From the NCBI GenBank assembly GCA_013286495.1, contig JABDFQ010000013.1:1-43924 (forward strand): a stretch of DNA of 43,924 bases. The letters run 5' to 3'. The first letter of the stretch is position 1. The number at the start of each line of letters is the position of its first letter. A program made the translations under genes and the position numbers. The notes beneath the pieces are model-generated. The model was not told the DNA's origin, ran no database searches, and worked only from the letters and a program-made list of their open reading frames with translations. Positions 23,553 through 32,146 of the stretch are shown one piece after another. This stretch comes from Gammaproteobacteria bacterium. Its GTDB lineage: Bacteria > Pseudomonadota > Gammaproteobacteria > DSM-16500.

Positions 23553-24698
23553 ATGTCATTTACTTCCAACCATGAAGTGACAGATACAGCGAATCATGAT
23601 CAGGCTCAAACGTTACCAATCCCACCCGAAACAGTCAATACTCAACAGAATAACAAAAATACCTTGCTGGGAAAAACAACCAGGATTAATGGAGATGTTT
23701 CTGCAAAAGGTGAAGATCTCCACCTGAATGGCAAGGTATATGGAACCATCGAATTAAGAAGCAATCACATTCAGATCGGTGCAACAGGCTTTGTGGAAGG
23801 AAATATATTTGCGAAAAAAGTCATTTGTAGTGGAGAAGTGATTGGCGATATTTATGCTCATGATGAAGTGGAATTGACAGAGACTGCGCGAGTAACTGGA
23901 AATATTTTTGCGCCGAATATCCCCATAAGAGCTGGCGCATATTTTAAGGGTAATCTTGATATGAAAAATCAGGATATTATCTGTCAGGAATTAACAGGCG
24001 CACAAAAAGATGAGCAAAGAAAAAGATCGCTGTTTGCAATTATTTTCGGAAGAAATCGCAATCATGAAAAAAACAATCAGCAATTATTATTGCCGGATTT
24101 GCGTGCAGCGCAAATAGAAGATGCACAAGTGATAGAAGAAACGACGATGGAAGACATTAATTTTGGTCTGGATCTTTCAGATGTCAATCAATCCTATATT
24201 GGCCCAAATATGCGAATCAAAGGTGAATTTTTATCGGAAGAAAATGTCGTTGTACAAGGTAACATTAATGGTGTGATTTATTTCAGGGATTGCAGTTTGA
24301 GCATTGGCACGCGTGCGCAAATTCATGGAGACATGTATATCAAGCAATCTGTGATCAATTATGGAAAGATTTTCGGCAAGATTTATTGCGGCGATCAAGT
24401 CACAATTAAAAAACCAGGTGCAATTGACGGACAAGTATTTGCACCACGTGTTTGTACGGAAGGTGCAGTAGTGATGGGTGGTATCGAAATGTCAGCACAG
24501 GATGTTGATGCGATTTACGCTAATTTATATGGACCTGAAACTCCGGCAGCACCACAGCAGGGGGAAGCTGCTACTGTTGCGCAACAAGCTGCAGATCAGC
24601 CCCACACGCAAGCTCAGGCAGCAAATGCGCAGGAAGCGCCGCAAGTTAATGTGCAAGTGAAAAATCCTGCGTGGCCAATCTTTTATCCGCGTAATTAA
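23553..24698 (+). CDS. bactofilin-like protein with two polymer-forming domains
   Basis: From the ATG at 23553 (AAAGGGA upstream; the frame is open from 23490) the protein has 381 residues. A first bactofilin beta-helix at about 35-145 reads TRINGDVSAKGEDLHLNGKV, GTIELRSNHIQIG, GDIYAHDEVELTETARVTGN. A charged linker follows, then a second at about 205-310 (IGPNMRIKGEFLSEENVVVQ, GNINGVIYFRD, GKIYCGDQVTIKKPGAIDGQ). The tail is Ala/Gln-rich. Bactofilins self-assemble into membrane-associated filaments that position cell-wall enzymes. Single-domain proteins of 130-200 residues are usual, so the tandem arrangement is atypical. The convergent neighbour is an L,D-transpeptidase. Confidence 0.85.
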   Translation: MSFTSNHEVTDTANHDQAQTLPIPPETVNTQQNNKNTLLGKTTRINGDVSAKGEDLHLNGKVYGTIELRSNHIQIGATGFVEGNIFAKKVICSGEVIGDIYAHDEVELTETARVTGNIFAPNIPIRAGAYFKGNLDMKNQDIICQELTGAQKDEQRKRSLFAIIFGRNRNHEKNNQQLLLPDLRAAQIEDAQVIEETTMEDINFGLDLSDVNQSYIGPNMRIKGEFLSEENVVVQGNINGVIYFRDCSLSIGTRAQIHGDMYIKQSVINYGKIFGKIYCGDQVTIKKPGAIDGQVFAPRVCTEGAVVMGGIEMSAQDVDAIYANLYGPETPAAPQQGEAATVAQQAADQPHTQAQAANAQEAPQVNVQVKNPAWPIFYPRN

Positions 24699-24705
24699 AT
24701 AACAA

Positions 24706-24776
24706 CCGTCATTGCGAGGCCGAAGCAATCCATACATTGTCATGGATTGCTTCGGCCTTCGGCCTCGCAATGACGG
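24706..24776. repeat. intergenic palindrome between bactofilin and L,D-transpeptidase genes
   Basis: The left arm 24706-24733 (CCGTCATTGCGAGGCCGAAG and onward) pairs with 24742-24776, which carries a seven-base insertion repeating CTTCGGC. It lies between two convergent genes and may end transcription in both directions. The CGTCATTGCGAGGCCGAAGC word is, from memory, typical of a widespread dispersed bacterial repeat. Confidence 0.75.
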
Positions 24777-24785
24777 ACCTGCAAA

Positions 24786-25349
24786 TTAATACGATTTCAC
24801 GATCACTCTTGTTCCTACATTTGCAAAATTGAATCGTATCCATTCTGCATCGGCAACGTGTAAACGCACGCATCCATGACTAATATTACCTTCCACGACT
24901 TCGCCATCTGGCACGCCGTGTAATGCCATGCCACCATGGAAGAACATGCAATATGGCATTGGCGCACCGCCTCTTGGACGAGGGAAGATTTTTGATTTGC
25001 AATCTGCACTGCCAAGTGATTGCACACGGAATGATCCCGCTGCTGTTCGGCAAGGACGACCAAGATCTGGACACCAGTTTGATCCAGCCGTTGCCATGCC
25101 TGATTTGATGAGTGTGCCATTTTCATAAGCGCCCCAGGCATGTGTATTTGGGTTGACGATAATTGTTTTTTCATTGGATGCAATGGTAGGTTCAAGACGC
25201 GAAGCAAAATCTGTGGGCGCAGAATTATAAGCATACGAACCAGAAGAACCATAAGAACCACCATCGGAAAAACCTAAAGATGAACACGATGTTTGCATCA
25301 GTACGGAACATAAGGCGATTATTGAGAGACCTAATCTTATTATTTTCAT
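24786..25349 (-). CDS. L,D-transpeptidase (YkuD family), probable lipoprotein
   Basis: L,D-transpeptidases make 3-3 cross-links in peptidoglycan or attach proteins to it in the periplasm. The 187-residue protein carries the catalytic motif HGGMALHG (His144) ... SHGCVRL (His158, Cys160). The N-terminal signal ends MQTSCSSLG, where Cys22 could be lipidated although Gln at -3 makes the lipobox weak. A Gly/Ser/Tyr-rich spacer (25-45) precedes the enzyme domain, and Cys93, Cys100, Cys117 and Cys134 could form disulfides. AAGGAG precedes the ATG. Confidence 0.9.
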   Translation of the reverse strand: MKIIRLGLSIIALCSVLMQTSCSSLGFSDGGSYGSSGSYAYNSAPTDFASRLEPTIASNEKTIIVNPNTHAWGAYENGTLIKSGMATAGSNWCPDLGRPCRTAAGSFRVQSLGSADCKSKIFPRPRGGAPMPYCMFFHGGMALHGVPDGEVVEGNISHGCVRLHVADAEWIRFNFANVGTRVIVKSY

Positions 25350-25564
25350 GACATCACTCCTTGTTTATTGTTATACAACTACATTGTAGCGCCAAATGAG
25401 TTTAATGAAGCAGAATATCAGGCTGGACTTTTTGTTTCCAGCGCAGTTTTTTGAAAGATGAATAGTTTGTAGGCAAAGGGAATTAATAGTATTATTTTGC
25501 GGGTCATTGCTGTGTTTTTACTTTTACAGTGAGTGGCATTATCTTGAATTAAGGAGAATATTTT

Positions 25565-26065
25565 ATGAATTATGGAGCCAAATTGGCGTTATCCATTGGT
25601 ATAGGACTGGTGTCATTTGCAGCGTTGGCAGAAGACAATCAAGCAACACAATCAAATGCAGGAACTCAAATGCAAACAACTTCAAATACTCAAAATTTTC
25701 TGAATGAAAATAAAACCAAACCAGGCGTTGTGACATTGGCCGATGGTTTGCAATACAAGGTGATCAAGGAAGGAAATGGTGAAAAGCCAAGCGCCAATGA
25801 CGTGGTTGTCGTCAATTATGCTGGCAAACTGGTGAATGGCAAGGAATTTGACAGCTCCTACAAGCGTGGCGAACCAGCAACTTTTCCAGTCAATGCAGTG
25901 ATTCGCGGCTGGACAGAAGCTTTGCAACTGATGAAAGTCGGATCCACCTGGGAACTTTATATACCAGCTGAACTTGCTTATGGCGACAGAGGCGTTCCAG
26001 GCGTTATTCCACCAAATGAAACCCTTATTTTTACAGTAGAATTATTGAACGTTAAAAAGTCATAA
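25565..26065 (+). CDS. FKBP-type peptidyl-prolyl isomerase, Mip-like but short
   Basis: This 166-residue protein has a signal peptide to about residue 22 (SFAALA), a Gln/Thr/Asn-rich linker, then an FKBP domain from about 58: [78 protein letters not shown]. These are the isomerase pocket residues of Mip/FkpA-type proteins. The long N-terminal dimerisation helix of Legionella Mip (about 230 residues in total) is missing, so this is probably a monomeric periplasmic isomerase. AAGGAGAA precedes the ATG and a hairpin terminator follows. Confidence 0.9.
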   Translation: MNYGAKLALSIGIGLVSFAALAEDNQATQSNAGTQMQTTSNTQNFLNENKTKPGVVTLADGLQYKVIKEGNGEKPSANDVVVVNYAGKLVNGKEFDSSYKRGEPATFPVNAVIRGWTEALQLMKVGSTWELYIPAELAYGDRGVPGVIPPNETLIFTVELLNVKKS

Positions 26066-26091
26066 TTCCTATCCGATTGTTTCTTTCAATG

Positions 26092-26126
26092 TTTATCCCA
26101 TGCTGATATGAGTGTGGGATAAATTT
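26092..26126 (+). terminator. rho-independent terminator of the FKBP gene
   Basis: TTTATCCCA (26092-26100) pairs with TGGGATAAA (26115-26123) across a 14-base loop and is followed by TTTCTTC. It lies 27 bp after the FKBP stop codon, between that gene and the next one on the same strand. Confidence 0.6.
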
Positions 26127-26207
26127 CTTCAGATTGCCTTCAGGTTTTCATAATGATCGGCAGGTATACTACCGACTTGTTTAAATAATAAAAATTGGGA
26201 AATTATC

Positions 26208-27653
26208 GTGAATTCAAATCAATTAACAACTGCCGAAGAAATAATCCAGAAAATTAATAAGGCCAGAGAGCAACTGGATACATATAGCGATGAAATTGCA
26301 AAGCTAAACCGAATGGTCGAAGAAAATCGCAATGCGATAGGATTCTACGCGAAACAAGGATACACGCACCAAATAAAAGAATTACGTGAAAAACGCTACG
26401 TGCTAAATATGGATCTGATTGGTTCAATTTATCAGCATAAGAATTTATTTGAGTTTGATTTCAGTGATGAATTGAAAAACTTTGAAAAAGAATTGCAACG
26501 CTGGTATCCACAACAATTACAGAAAGCATGTGATGCTTATTTGCAAAAATTTCCTCAGCGTTTTATTCACCTGCGAACTCACGAAAATTATATAAAACTG
26601 GACTCTGTATTAAAGGGTTTTTGTGAACTTCTGGATCGGGCATTAATTTTACCTTTACTCAAATATGTCTCGAATATATTTTTATTATTTGATCCTGAGA
26701 AGCAATATTATTTATTTGATCAGGCGATAATGGAATATGAAAATAGCACACGTTTAGTAAACGAAAATTATGATATTTTTATTGATACTTATCGTAGCGA
26801 TAATTTTTTTGAAAATAAGAATAATTCATTTTTCATATCTCATGTAAAGTCTGATGAGATTAAATCAGATTTGCCTTTCGATTACTTCATATCCAATTGC
26901 CAGTCTAAGCTGGATAAATATTTTGAAACAGCTATACCGGTTAAAGGTGAAACTGCCTGTGTTGATTACAATAGTGTCATCCCAGTGTTTGTAGCAAATA
27001 TACAGGGAGTATTTGAAAAAATGATTGATAGCCTGGTCAATAAGATATTGATCCAGAAATTAAAGATTAAAACGAAGATGGATGAGGAAAATATATTAAT
27101 TTTTAATAAAGATGATTCAGAGATCACACGTTTGATGGTGAGACTCAAGCAACATTTCAAGATAGTCGATATAAAAGAAAATGATCCAGATCTTATAAAA
27201 GTTACTTCTGATAAGGGATGGCTTATCGCTGTCAATGATGCTCTTGATTATCTGGATCACCATAAGGACAAAGGCTGGTCTTTCTCACATCAGGCTGGTG
27301 GAAGTATTGATGCAAGGCGATTCATTCAGAATTTATTTAGTATGAAAGATATTTCAGAAGAAAATATTCAACGCGAAGTATTGAAATTTATAGCTGGAGA
27401 TAAGGGGTATACCAGCAAATCAGGTAATGGTAGATATTCGCGAATTTCATATTTCTGGAATATTTTTACCGACAAGCAAAAAACTATGCTGGTAGATAAA
27501 TATAAAGAACGCAAGCAAAAAAACTTCATTAACTTTTTTGATAAATCTGGCGAACTTGCCAGTTTCGCTTCGGAAGCCGAGTTTTCTGAATTGAATAAGG
27601 ATGTGAGAAAGGCTTTAACTTCACAGATCATGCAGGTGACACAGAAAAAGTAA
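26208..27653 (+). CDS. unrecognised 481-residue protein with N-terminal coiled coil
   Basis: The frame starts with GTG at 26208 behind a GGGA stretch; TATACT at 26165-26170 could be its -10 box. Residues 1-70 are a strong heptad coiled coil (EEIIQKINKAREQLDTYSDE). The remainder is Lys/Asn/Phe-rich and helical with no signal peptide or membrane span. I recognise no domain. The size, AT-rich codon use, solitary placement and lack of a housekeeping signature fit a secreted effector of a type IVB system, but this is an inference. The last 26 bp overlap the convergent rmuC. The C-terminus (QIMQVTQKK) is basic rather than Glu-rich. Confidence 0.7.
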   Translation: MNSNQLTTAEEIIQKINKAREQLDTYSDEIAKLNRMVEENRNAIGFYAKQGYTHQIKELREKRYVLNMDLIGSIYQHKNLFEFDFSDELKNFEKELQRWYPQQLQKACDAYLQKFPQRFIHLRTHENYIKLDSVLKGFCELLDRALILPLLKYVSNIFLLFDPEKQYYLFDQAIMEYENSTRLVNENYDIFIDTYRSDNFFENKNNSFFISHVKSDEIKSDLPFDYFISNCQSKLDKYFETAIPVKGETACVDYNSVIPVFVANIQGVFEKMIDSLVNKILIQKLKIKTKMDEENILIFNKDDSEITRLMVRLKQHFKIVDIKENDPDLIKVTSDKGWLIAVNDALDYLDHHKDKGWSFSHQAGGSIDARRFIQNLFSMKDISEENIQREVLKFIAGDKGYTSKSGNGRYSRISYFWNIFTDKQKTMLVDKYKERKQKNFINFFDKSGELASFASEAEFSELNKDVRKALTSQIMQVTQKK

Positions 27654-28950
27654 ATATAAGAATATGTGGGTTGGGTCTAATATTGATGTATTGCTGAAGG
27701 TACGGAAGAACGCCTTCCCCCGGAGGGGGAAGGCGTTCTTCCACACCTTCAGCCTTCTCCGCAACAAATATCGGTTCGTCTGTATCAATCTCTTCAAGAT
27801 CCGCCTTGTCAATCTGCACAAAGCGCTGGCTAATCTTGCGTGAGGAAATATGTACCTGATCCACATCTGCATGCGCTTGTGCAATACGTTTGGCGAGGCT
27901 ATCCATACGCATCTGAAAGCGTGTGAAGTCTTCAGCCAGCATGCGCAAGTGTTTCTGGATTTCATGGACTTGTTGTCTGGTTGCAGCATCTTTTAAAACA
28001 GCGCGCACGGTTGTTAACACCGCCATCATGGTCGTGGGTGAGACCATCCAGATATTAGTACGTTGTGCGAGTTCAACGAGATCTGCATGATGTGCATGTA
28101 TTTCTGCAAATACTGCTTCTGCAGGTATAAACATCACAGCACCATCAGAGGTTTCACCAGGAATAATATATTTCTCCGCAATATCCTGAATATGTTTGCG
28201 CATATCAACCTTGAATTGTCGTTCAGCTTGTAAACGTTCCGCTTCAGGAATACTGCTATCCATAATAAGACGAAAATTTTCCAGCGGAAATTTGGCATCG
28301 ATTGCAATATTGCCTGTGGGTTCTGGTAAAAATAACATGCAATCAGGTCGTCTATGATTGCTTAATGAGTGCTGAAAGCTGAAATGTTGTTCTGGAATCA
28401 TATTGCGAATTAAGGCAGATAATTGTATTTCACCAAACGTACCGCGAGAACGTTTGTCATTCAGGATTTCATTGAGATTCATGACAGTGCCAGAAAGCTC
28501 ACCGATTTTTTGCTGCGCAGCATCAATAAATGCCAGACGTTTAATGACATCAGAAAATGTTTCATTGGTTTTTTCAAATCCTTCCGCCAATCTTTTTTCA
28601 ACCTGCTGATTAATATCTTTCAATTTATCTTCGGTTGTTTTGGTTAATTGCTGCATACGCGTGCCTAATTCTTTGGCGTAATCAGACAAGGCTTCTTTTA
28701 CTTGCTGACGATTTTCCTGTACGCCTTTTTGCAAGGTGTCCTGCAATATTTTCAGGATATCCATTTGTCTTTCATCAAAACGTGAACGCTGTTCAGCAAG
28801 ATTTTGCTGTAATTCCTGTTTCAACTCGGATGCTTGTTGAGTTTGTTCAAGACGTGCCTGATTCATTTTTCCGGTAATGGTAAACGCATGAAAAAGTGAA
28901 ACCAGTAAAGTGATTGCAGATACTGCAATCAGAATGGTGATGAAATCCAT
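27628..28950 (-). CDS. rmuC: RmuC family DNA recombination protein
   Basis: RmuC proteins limit DNA inversions and rearrangements at short inverted repeats; a nuclease-like fold is assumed. The 440-residue protein has an N-terminal membrane helix (2-22), a long coiled coil (30-150), then the conserved core with NDKRSRGTFGEIQLSALIRN, PDCMLFLPEPTGNIAIDAKF, GETSDGAVMFIPAEAVFAEI and TTMMAVLTTVRAVLKD. GAGGAACATC precedes the ATG. The last 40 residues are unusual, because residues about 400-419 are encoded by a perfect palindrome (see 27693-27753). The 3-prime end overlaps a convergent gene. Confidence 0.93.
   Translation of the reverse strand: MDFITILIAVSAITLLVSLFHAFTITGKMNQARLEQTQQASELKQELQQNLAEQRSRFDERQMDILKILQDTLQKGVQENRQQVKEALSDYAKELGTRMQQLTKTTEDKLKDINQQVEKRLAEGFEKTNETFSDVIKRLAFIDAAQQKIGELSGTVMNLNEILNDKRSRGTFGEIQLSALIRNMIPEQHFSFQHSLSNHRRPDCMLFLPEPTGNIAIDAKFPLENFRLIMDSSIPEAERLQAERQFKVDMRKHIQDIAEKYIIPGETSDGAVMFIPAEAVFAEIHAHHADLVELAQRTNIWMVSPTTMMAVLTTVRAVLKDAATRQQVHEIQKHLRMLAEDFTRFQMRMDSLAKRIAQAHADVDQVHISSRKISQRFVQIDKADLEEIDTDEPIFVAEKAEGVEERLPPPGEGVLPYLQQYINIRPNPHILIFTFSVSPA
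27693..27753. repeat. perfect palindrome inside the 3-prime coding end of rmuC
   Basis: Eighteen-base arms at 27704-27721 and 27725-27742 (GGAAGAACGCCTTCCCCC with its complement) enclose a three-base loop GGA. An outer nine-base pair, GCTGAAGGT (27693-27701) and ACCTTCAGC (27745-27753), extends the stem to 27 pairs with one two-base bulge. In the rmuC frame it encodes EERLPPPGEGVLPY. The CCTTCCCC core is shared with the hairpin at 9742-9761. Confidence 0.85.
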
Positions 28951-28962
28951 GATGTTCCTCGT

Positions 28963-29889
28963 TTATCTTAATATTACCGCGTAGCGCGAAGTGGGTTGGA
29001 CTTTTTTAATCATCTGATTTTTTTGCATGAAATTGGCGAAGCGATGCCATTCTCCATCATTAAAACTCGCTGGATCTTCTGCAAAATAAGGCATGGTATC
29101 CAGCCAGGTTTCCTGGTTGGCAAGGGAATTTTTTTCTGGGTATTCGTTGATATAAGCATTCCACGCAAGATCAGGATGTTCATCGAGATAGCGAACCGCT
29201 TTTTTGATTGCACTTAAAAAACGTGGATAACGTTTATCATGTACGTTTTTAATATGACTGATAAAGATTAATTCACTGTAACTGGGTATGCCATGATCTT
29301 CTGGAAAAAACGTTAGCACTTTTTTATCACGTGCTTCCATTTGCGGAACTTCAATATTGCGTGTAATACCTGTGACCGCATCCACTTTGTGAGTTAATAA
29401 TGCTTGTGTCAAACCTTCATGAATTTTGGTGAGCTGCACATCTTTTTCGTGTAATCCCGATTTTAATAACATGACTTTGAGCATGACATTATATAAATCA
29501 TTTTTGCCGAGACCAATGCGTTTACCACGCAAATCATTCAGTGACTGGATGCCGCTACCTCTCAATACCGCAAGCGTATGCAATGGTTTATCAATCAGCG
29601 TACCAATGCGTATTAATGGTAATCCTGCATCAATCTGGCGCATGTATTCAGGTTCATAACTGATGCCAATATCAGCCTTGTTTTTTGCAATTAATTTGCC
29701 AGTAGAATTACTCTGGTATTTCCAGTTTACCTTGAGACCTTGTTCACGAAAGTATCCTTGTTGTTTGGCAATGATCAGAGGTGCGTGATCAGGATTCAGT
29801 GGTTTGTTGAGTAATATCGTCAAGGTTTCAGTTGCATTTGCCAAACTGCAGGCGATGAACAAGGATAAAATCGCAACTATTTTTTTCAT
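28963..29889 (-). CDS. NMT1/ThiY-like periplasmic substrate-binding protein, orphan
   Basis: This 308-residue protein has a Sec signal peptide (MKKIVAILSLFIACSLANA) and an NMT1/ThiY-like binding-protein fold: LTILLNKPLNPDHAPLIIAK, QQGYFREQGLKV, KADIGISYEPE, LNDLRGKRIGLGKND, LLTHKVDAVTG. Relatives deliver a pyrimidine thiamine precursor, sulfonates or similar solutes to ABC importers. The PLNPDHAPLIIAKQQGYF start is close to ThiY. No permease or ATPase gene is adjacent, so its partners must be elsewhere or lost. AAGGAG precedes the ATG. Substrate assignment is tentative. Confidence 0.8.
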   Translation of the reverse strand: MKKIVAILSLFIACSLANATETLTILLNKPLNPDHAPLIIAKQQGYFREQGLKVNWKYQSNSTGKLIAKNKADIGISYEPEYMRQIDAGLPLIRIGTLIDKPLHTLAVLRGSGIQSLNDLRGKRIGLGKNDLYNVMLKVMLLKSGLHEKDVQLTKIHEGLTQALLTHKVDAVTGITRNIEVPQMEARDKKVLTFFPEDHGIPSYSELIFISHIKNVHDKRYPRFLSAIKKAVRYLDEHPDLAWNAYINEYPEKNSLANQETWLDTMPYFAEDPASFNDGEWHRFANFMQKNQMIKKVQPTSRYAVILR

Positions 29890-29898
29890 GCAGACTCC

Positions 29899-31257
29899 TT
29901 AGAAAAATAATCTCAGCAAATCATTAACCAATGCGATAAGCAGAATGAAAAAAATCAGCATAAAACTACCGCGATACAATACAGATAAAAGCATCTCAGG
30001 TACAGGCCGTCGAATCAGTAGCTCGACAATCTGAATAAATAAATGACCACCATCCAATCCTGGTAGCGGAAGAAAATTAATGACACCGATGGAAATACTC
30101 AGAAAAGCGAGAAAACCGAGGAAAGCGACCAAACCCGAATTTAATGCATCACCTGCAGTATCGAAAATGGTAATAGGCCCGCCAAGGCTTTGCAGCGATA
30201 ATTTTCCGGTGATTAATTTTCCGATCAGCAAAATATTAAAATAAGTGAAGTCATACAATTCACGAAAAGCAGGCGCAATGGCTGCAAGAGGAGAATATTT
30301 TATTTTGCGCAGCATCTCATCCGGCAATTTGATATAGGGTCCCATGCCCAGATAACCCGATTTTTGCAGCATCCAGCTACGCTGATAGCCAATCTTGACG
30401 GGTATCTGCATGGTTTTGTGATCGCGCTCAATCGTGAATGTCGTATGTTGATTGGGATGGGTGGTGATGAATAATACGATTTGATCCCACGTGCTGATAG
30501 TTTGATGATTGATGGCGATAATCTTGTCATTTAATTGCAATCCACTTAAGGCGGCTGGCGATTGTTCGACAATCTTGCCTATCGTCAATGGAATAGTTGG
30601 CATATAAGGTGTAATGCCAATACTTGCGAGCGGATCGGGCTTTAATCCATCAAGACGCCAGTGATTTAAATCGAGCACGTGTTGCGTATTTTGTTTTGCT
30701 GCATTCTGCACATCGAGCGTGACATGATCATTGTCGCCGGCATGCGCGAGTAATCGCAAAATAAAACCTGTCCAGGCGGAAATTGGTTGATTATCCATAC
30801 CGACAATTTCCTGGCCTTTCTTTAAACCAGCTTGTGCTGCGATGGAGTTTGCATCGACTGTGCCTATCAGTGGTTTGAAGGTGGTAAAGCCAATCATGAA
30901 AATCAGCCAATATAAAATTAATGCACATAAAATATTGGTCAGGGGACCTGCGAGTACAATCAGGAATTTTTTATAAAATGGTTGCCGATTATAGGCATAA
31001 GGCAATTGCTCTGGCGGTACCGGTTCTTCTGTTTCATCCAGCATTTTTACATAACCACCGAGTGGAATGAGTGCGAGCACATATTCTGTGCCTTTGCGAT
31101 CATGCCAACTCAGCAAAGTTTTGCCAAAGCCAATGGAGAAACGTAATACTTTAACGCCAAGCATGCGTGCCATGGCGAAATGTGCCGCTTCATGTGTGCC
31201 TATCACAAAAAAAATAGTGATGAGAATGCCAATGATTGAAATAAACCCGTGAAGCAT
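29899..31257 (-). CDS. rseP: RseP, site-2 zinc protease
   Basis: RseP is an inner-membrane intramembrane protease that cleaves anti-sigma factor RseA and remnant signal peptides. The 452-residue protein has the zinc motif HEAAH at residues 22-26 in the first membrane helix, two PDZ-like regions (GLKKGQEIVGMDNQPISAWT and LSGLQLNDKIIAINHQ), and the C-terminal LPLPGLDGGHLF that supplies the third zinc ligand. The usual motif is HExFGH-like, and Ala-Ala here is uncommon but keeps all ligands. In many relatives it lies in dxr-rseP-bamA; here it stands apart, beside rlpA. Confidence 0.95.
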   Translation of the reverse strand: MLHGFISIIGILITIFFVIGTHEAAHFAMARMLGVKVLRFSIGFGKTLLSWHDRKGTEYVLALIPLGGYVKMLDETEEPVPPEQLPYAYNRQPFYKKFLIVLAGPLTNILCALILYWLIFMIGFTTFKPLIGTVDANSIAAQAGLKKGQEIVGMDNQPISAWTGFILRLLAHAGDNDHVTLDVQNAAKQNTQHVLDLNHWRLDGLKPDPLASIGITPYMPTIPLTIGKIVEQSPAALSGLQLNDKIIAINHQTISTWDQIVLFITTHPNQHTTFTIERDHKTMQIPVKIGYQRSWMLQKSGYLGMGPYIKLPDEMLRKIKYSPLAAIAPAFRELYDFTYFNILLIGKLITGKLSLQSLGGPITIFDTAGDALNSGLVAFLGFLAFLSISIGVINFLPLPGLDGGHLFIQIVELLIRRPVPEMLLSVLYRGSFMLIFFILLIALVNDLLRLFF

Positions 31258-31274
31258 GACGATTTCCTTGCTAA

Positions 31275-32141
31275 TTAAGCGCCGTAGCTTTTATTCGGCA
31301 TGATACCAAGGCCTCTTAGCTGGTGCGTAATTTTGGCAAGCGTTGCCATATCGCGGAAAGGGCCCACCTTTACTTTGTATAATTTCTCGTGTCTGGATGG
31401 ATTAATAATTCTGACTGGTGCAGATAAATGACAAATCTTCTTTTGTAATCTCATGGCATGACGTTTGTTCTGGAAAGCACCTACCTGAAGAAACACAGGT
31501 TTGGTTTGTTTGTAGACCGGATGAAATGCAGGATAGGTTTTTTCAAACACAGGCATCGATTGATATTTTTTTGCAGGTCTTGCATCAGCAAAGAAGGGTT
31601 CGCGTTGATCAAAGCGCAAAGGATTGATCGCGCGCACGCGCACGGTTGCTGTTCCTCTTCCCAGCATGCCAAGTTTCTTGGCAGCCACGTAGGAAAGATC
31701 AATGATGCGATTGGATTCAAACGGACCGCGGTCGTTTACCTTGACGATAATCCTGCGATTATTTTTCAGATTGGTGACTTCTACATAAGTAGGCAACGGT
31801 AGGGTTTTATGTGCAGCCGTCATGCCTAACATGTCATAACGCTCACCGCTTGATGTCTTATGATCATGGAATTTAGTGCCATACCAGGAAGCGGTTCCGA
31901 CTTCGTTATAGCGATGACTATTTTTTAATGTGTAATAACGTTTGCCAAAGACTACATAGGATTTGTAATTGCCATATTTGGCAAGCGGTTCGGGTTTGGG
32001 TGTCGCATTGGGAATGCGCGAGACATCGACATCAAAACGCGGTGGACCATCGCCTCTGCGTGTATGGCTACAACTGTTGAGCAAGGTGATGAGAGTGCAA
32101 ATGATAAAACAGTAAACAATAACGTAAAGCCGGCAACGCAT
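31275..32141 (-). CDS. rlpA: RlpA, septal-ring lytic transglycosylase lipoprotein
   Basis: RlpA is an outer-membrane lipoprotein that cleaves stem-peptide-free glycan strands at the septum. The 288-residue protein has lipobox LLNSC (Cys24), a double-psi beta-barrel domain at about 80-175 with VGTASWYGTKFHDHKTSSGE, MTAAHKTLPLPTYVEVTN and VNDRGPFESNRIIDLS (the Asp-Arg-Gly-Pro active-site loop), and a C-terminal SPOR domain (about 210-285; VFLQVGAFQNKRHAMRLQ) that binds denuded peptidoglycan. It closes the mrdA-rodA-mltB-rlpA block, 5 bp after the mltB stop. AAGGA lies upstream. Confidence 0.95.
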   Translation of the reverse strand: MRCRLYVIVYCFIICTLITLLNSCSHTRRGDGPPRFDVDVSRIPNATPKPEPLAKYGNYKSYVVFGKRYYTLKNSHRYNEVGTASWYGTKFHDHKTSSGERYDMLGMTAAHKTLPLPTYVEVTNLKNNRRIIVKVNDRGPFESNRIIDLSYVAAKKLGMLGRGTATVRVRAINPLRFDQREPFFADARPAKKYQSMPVFEKTYPAFHPVYKQTKPVFLQVGAFQNKRHAMRLQKKICHLSAPVRIINPSRHEKLYKVKVGPFRDMATLAKITHQLRGLGIMPNKSYGA

Positions 32142-32146
32142 GTATG

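Noticed and set aside
24815-25264. 149-codon second frame inside the L,D-transpeptidase gene
   Set aside because: The YkuD frame has the SHGCVR motif and the ribosome-binding site; the other frame is an overlap shadow.
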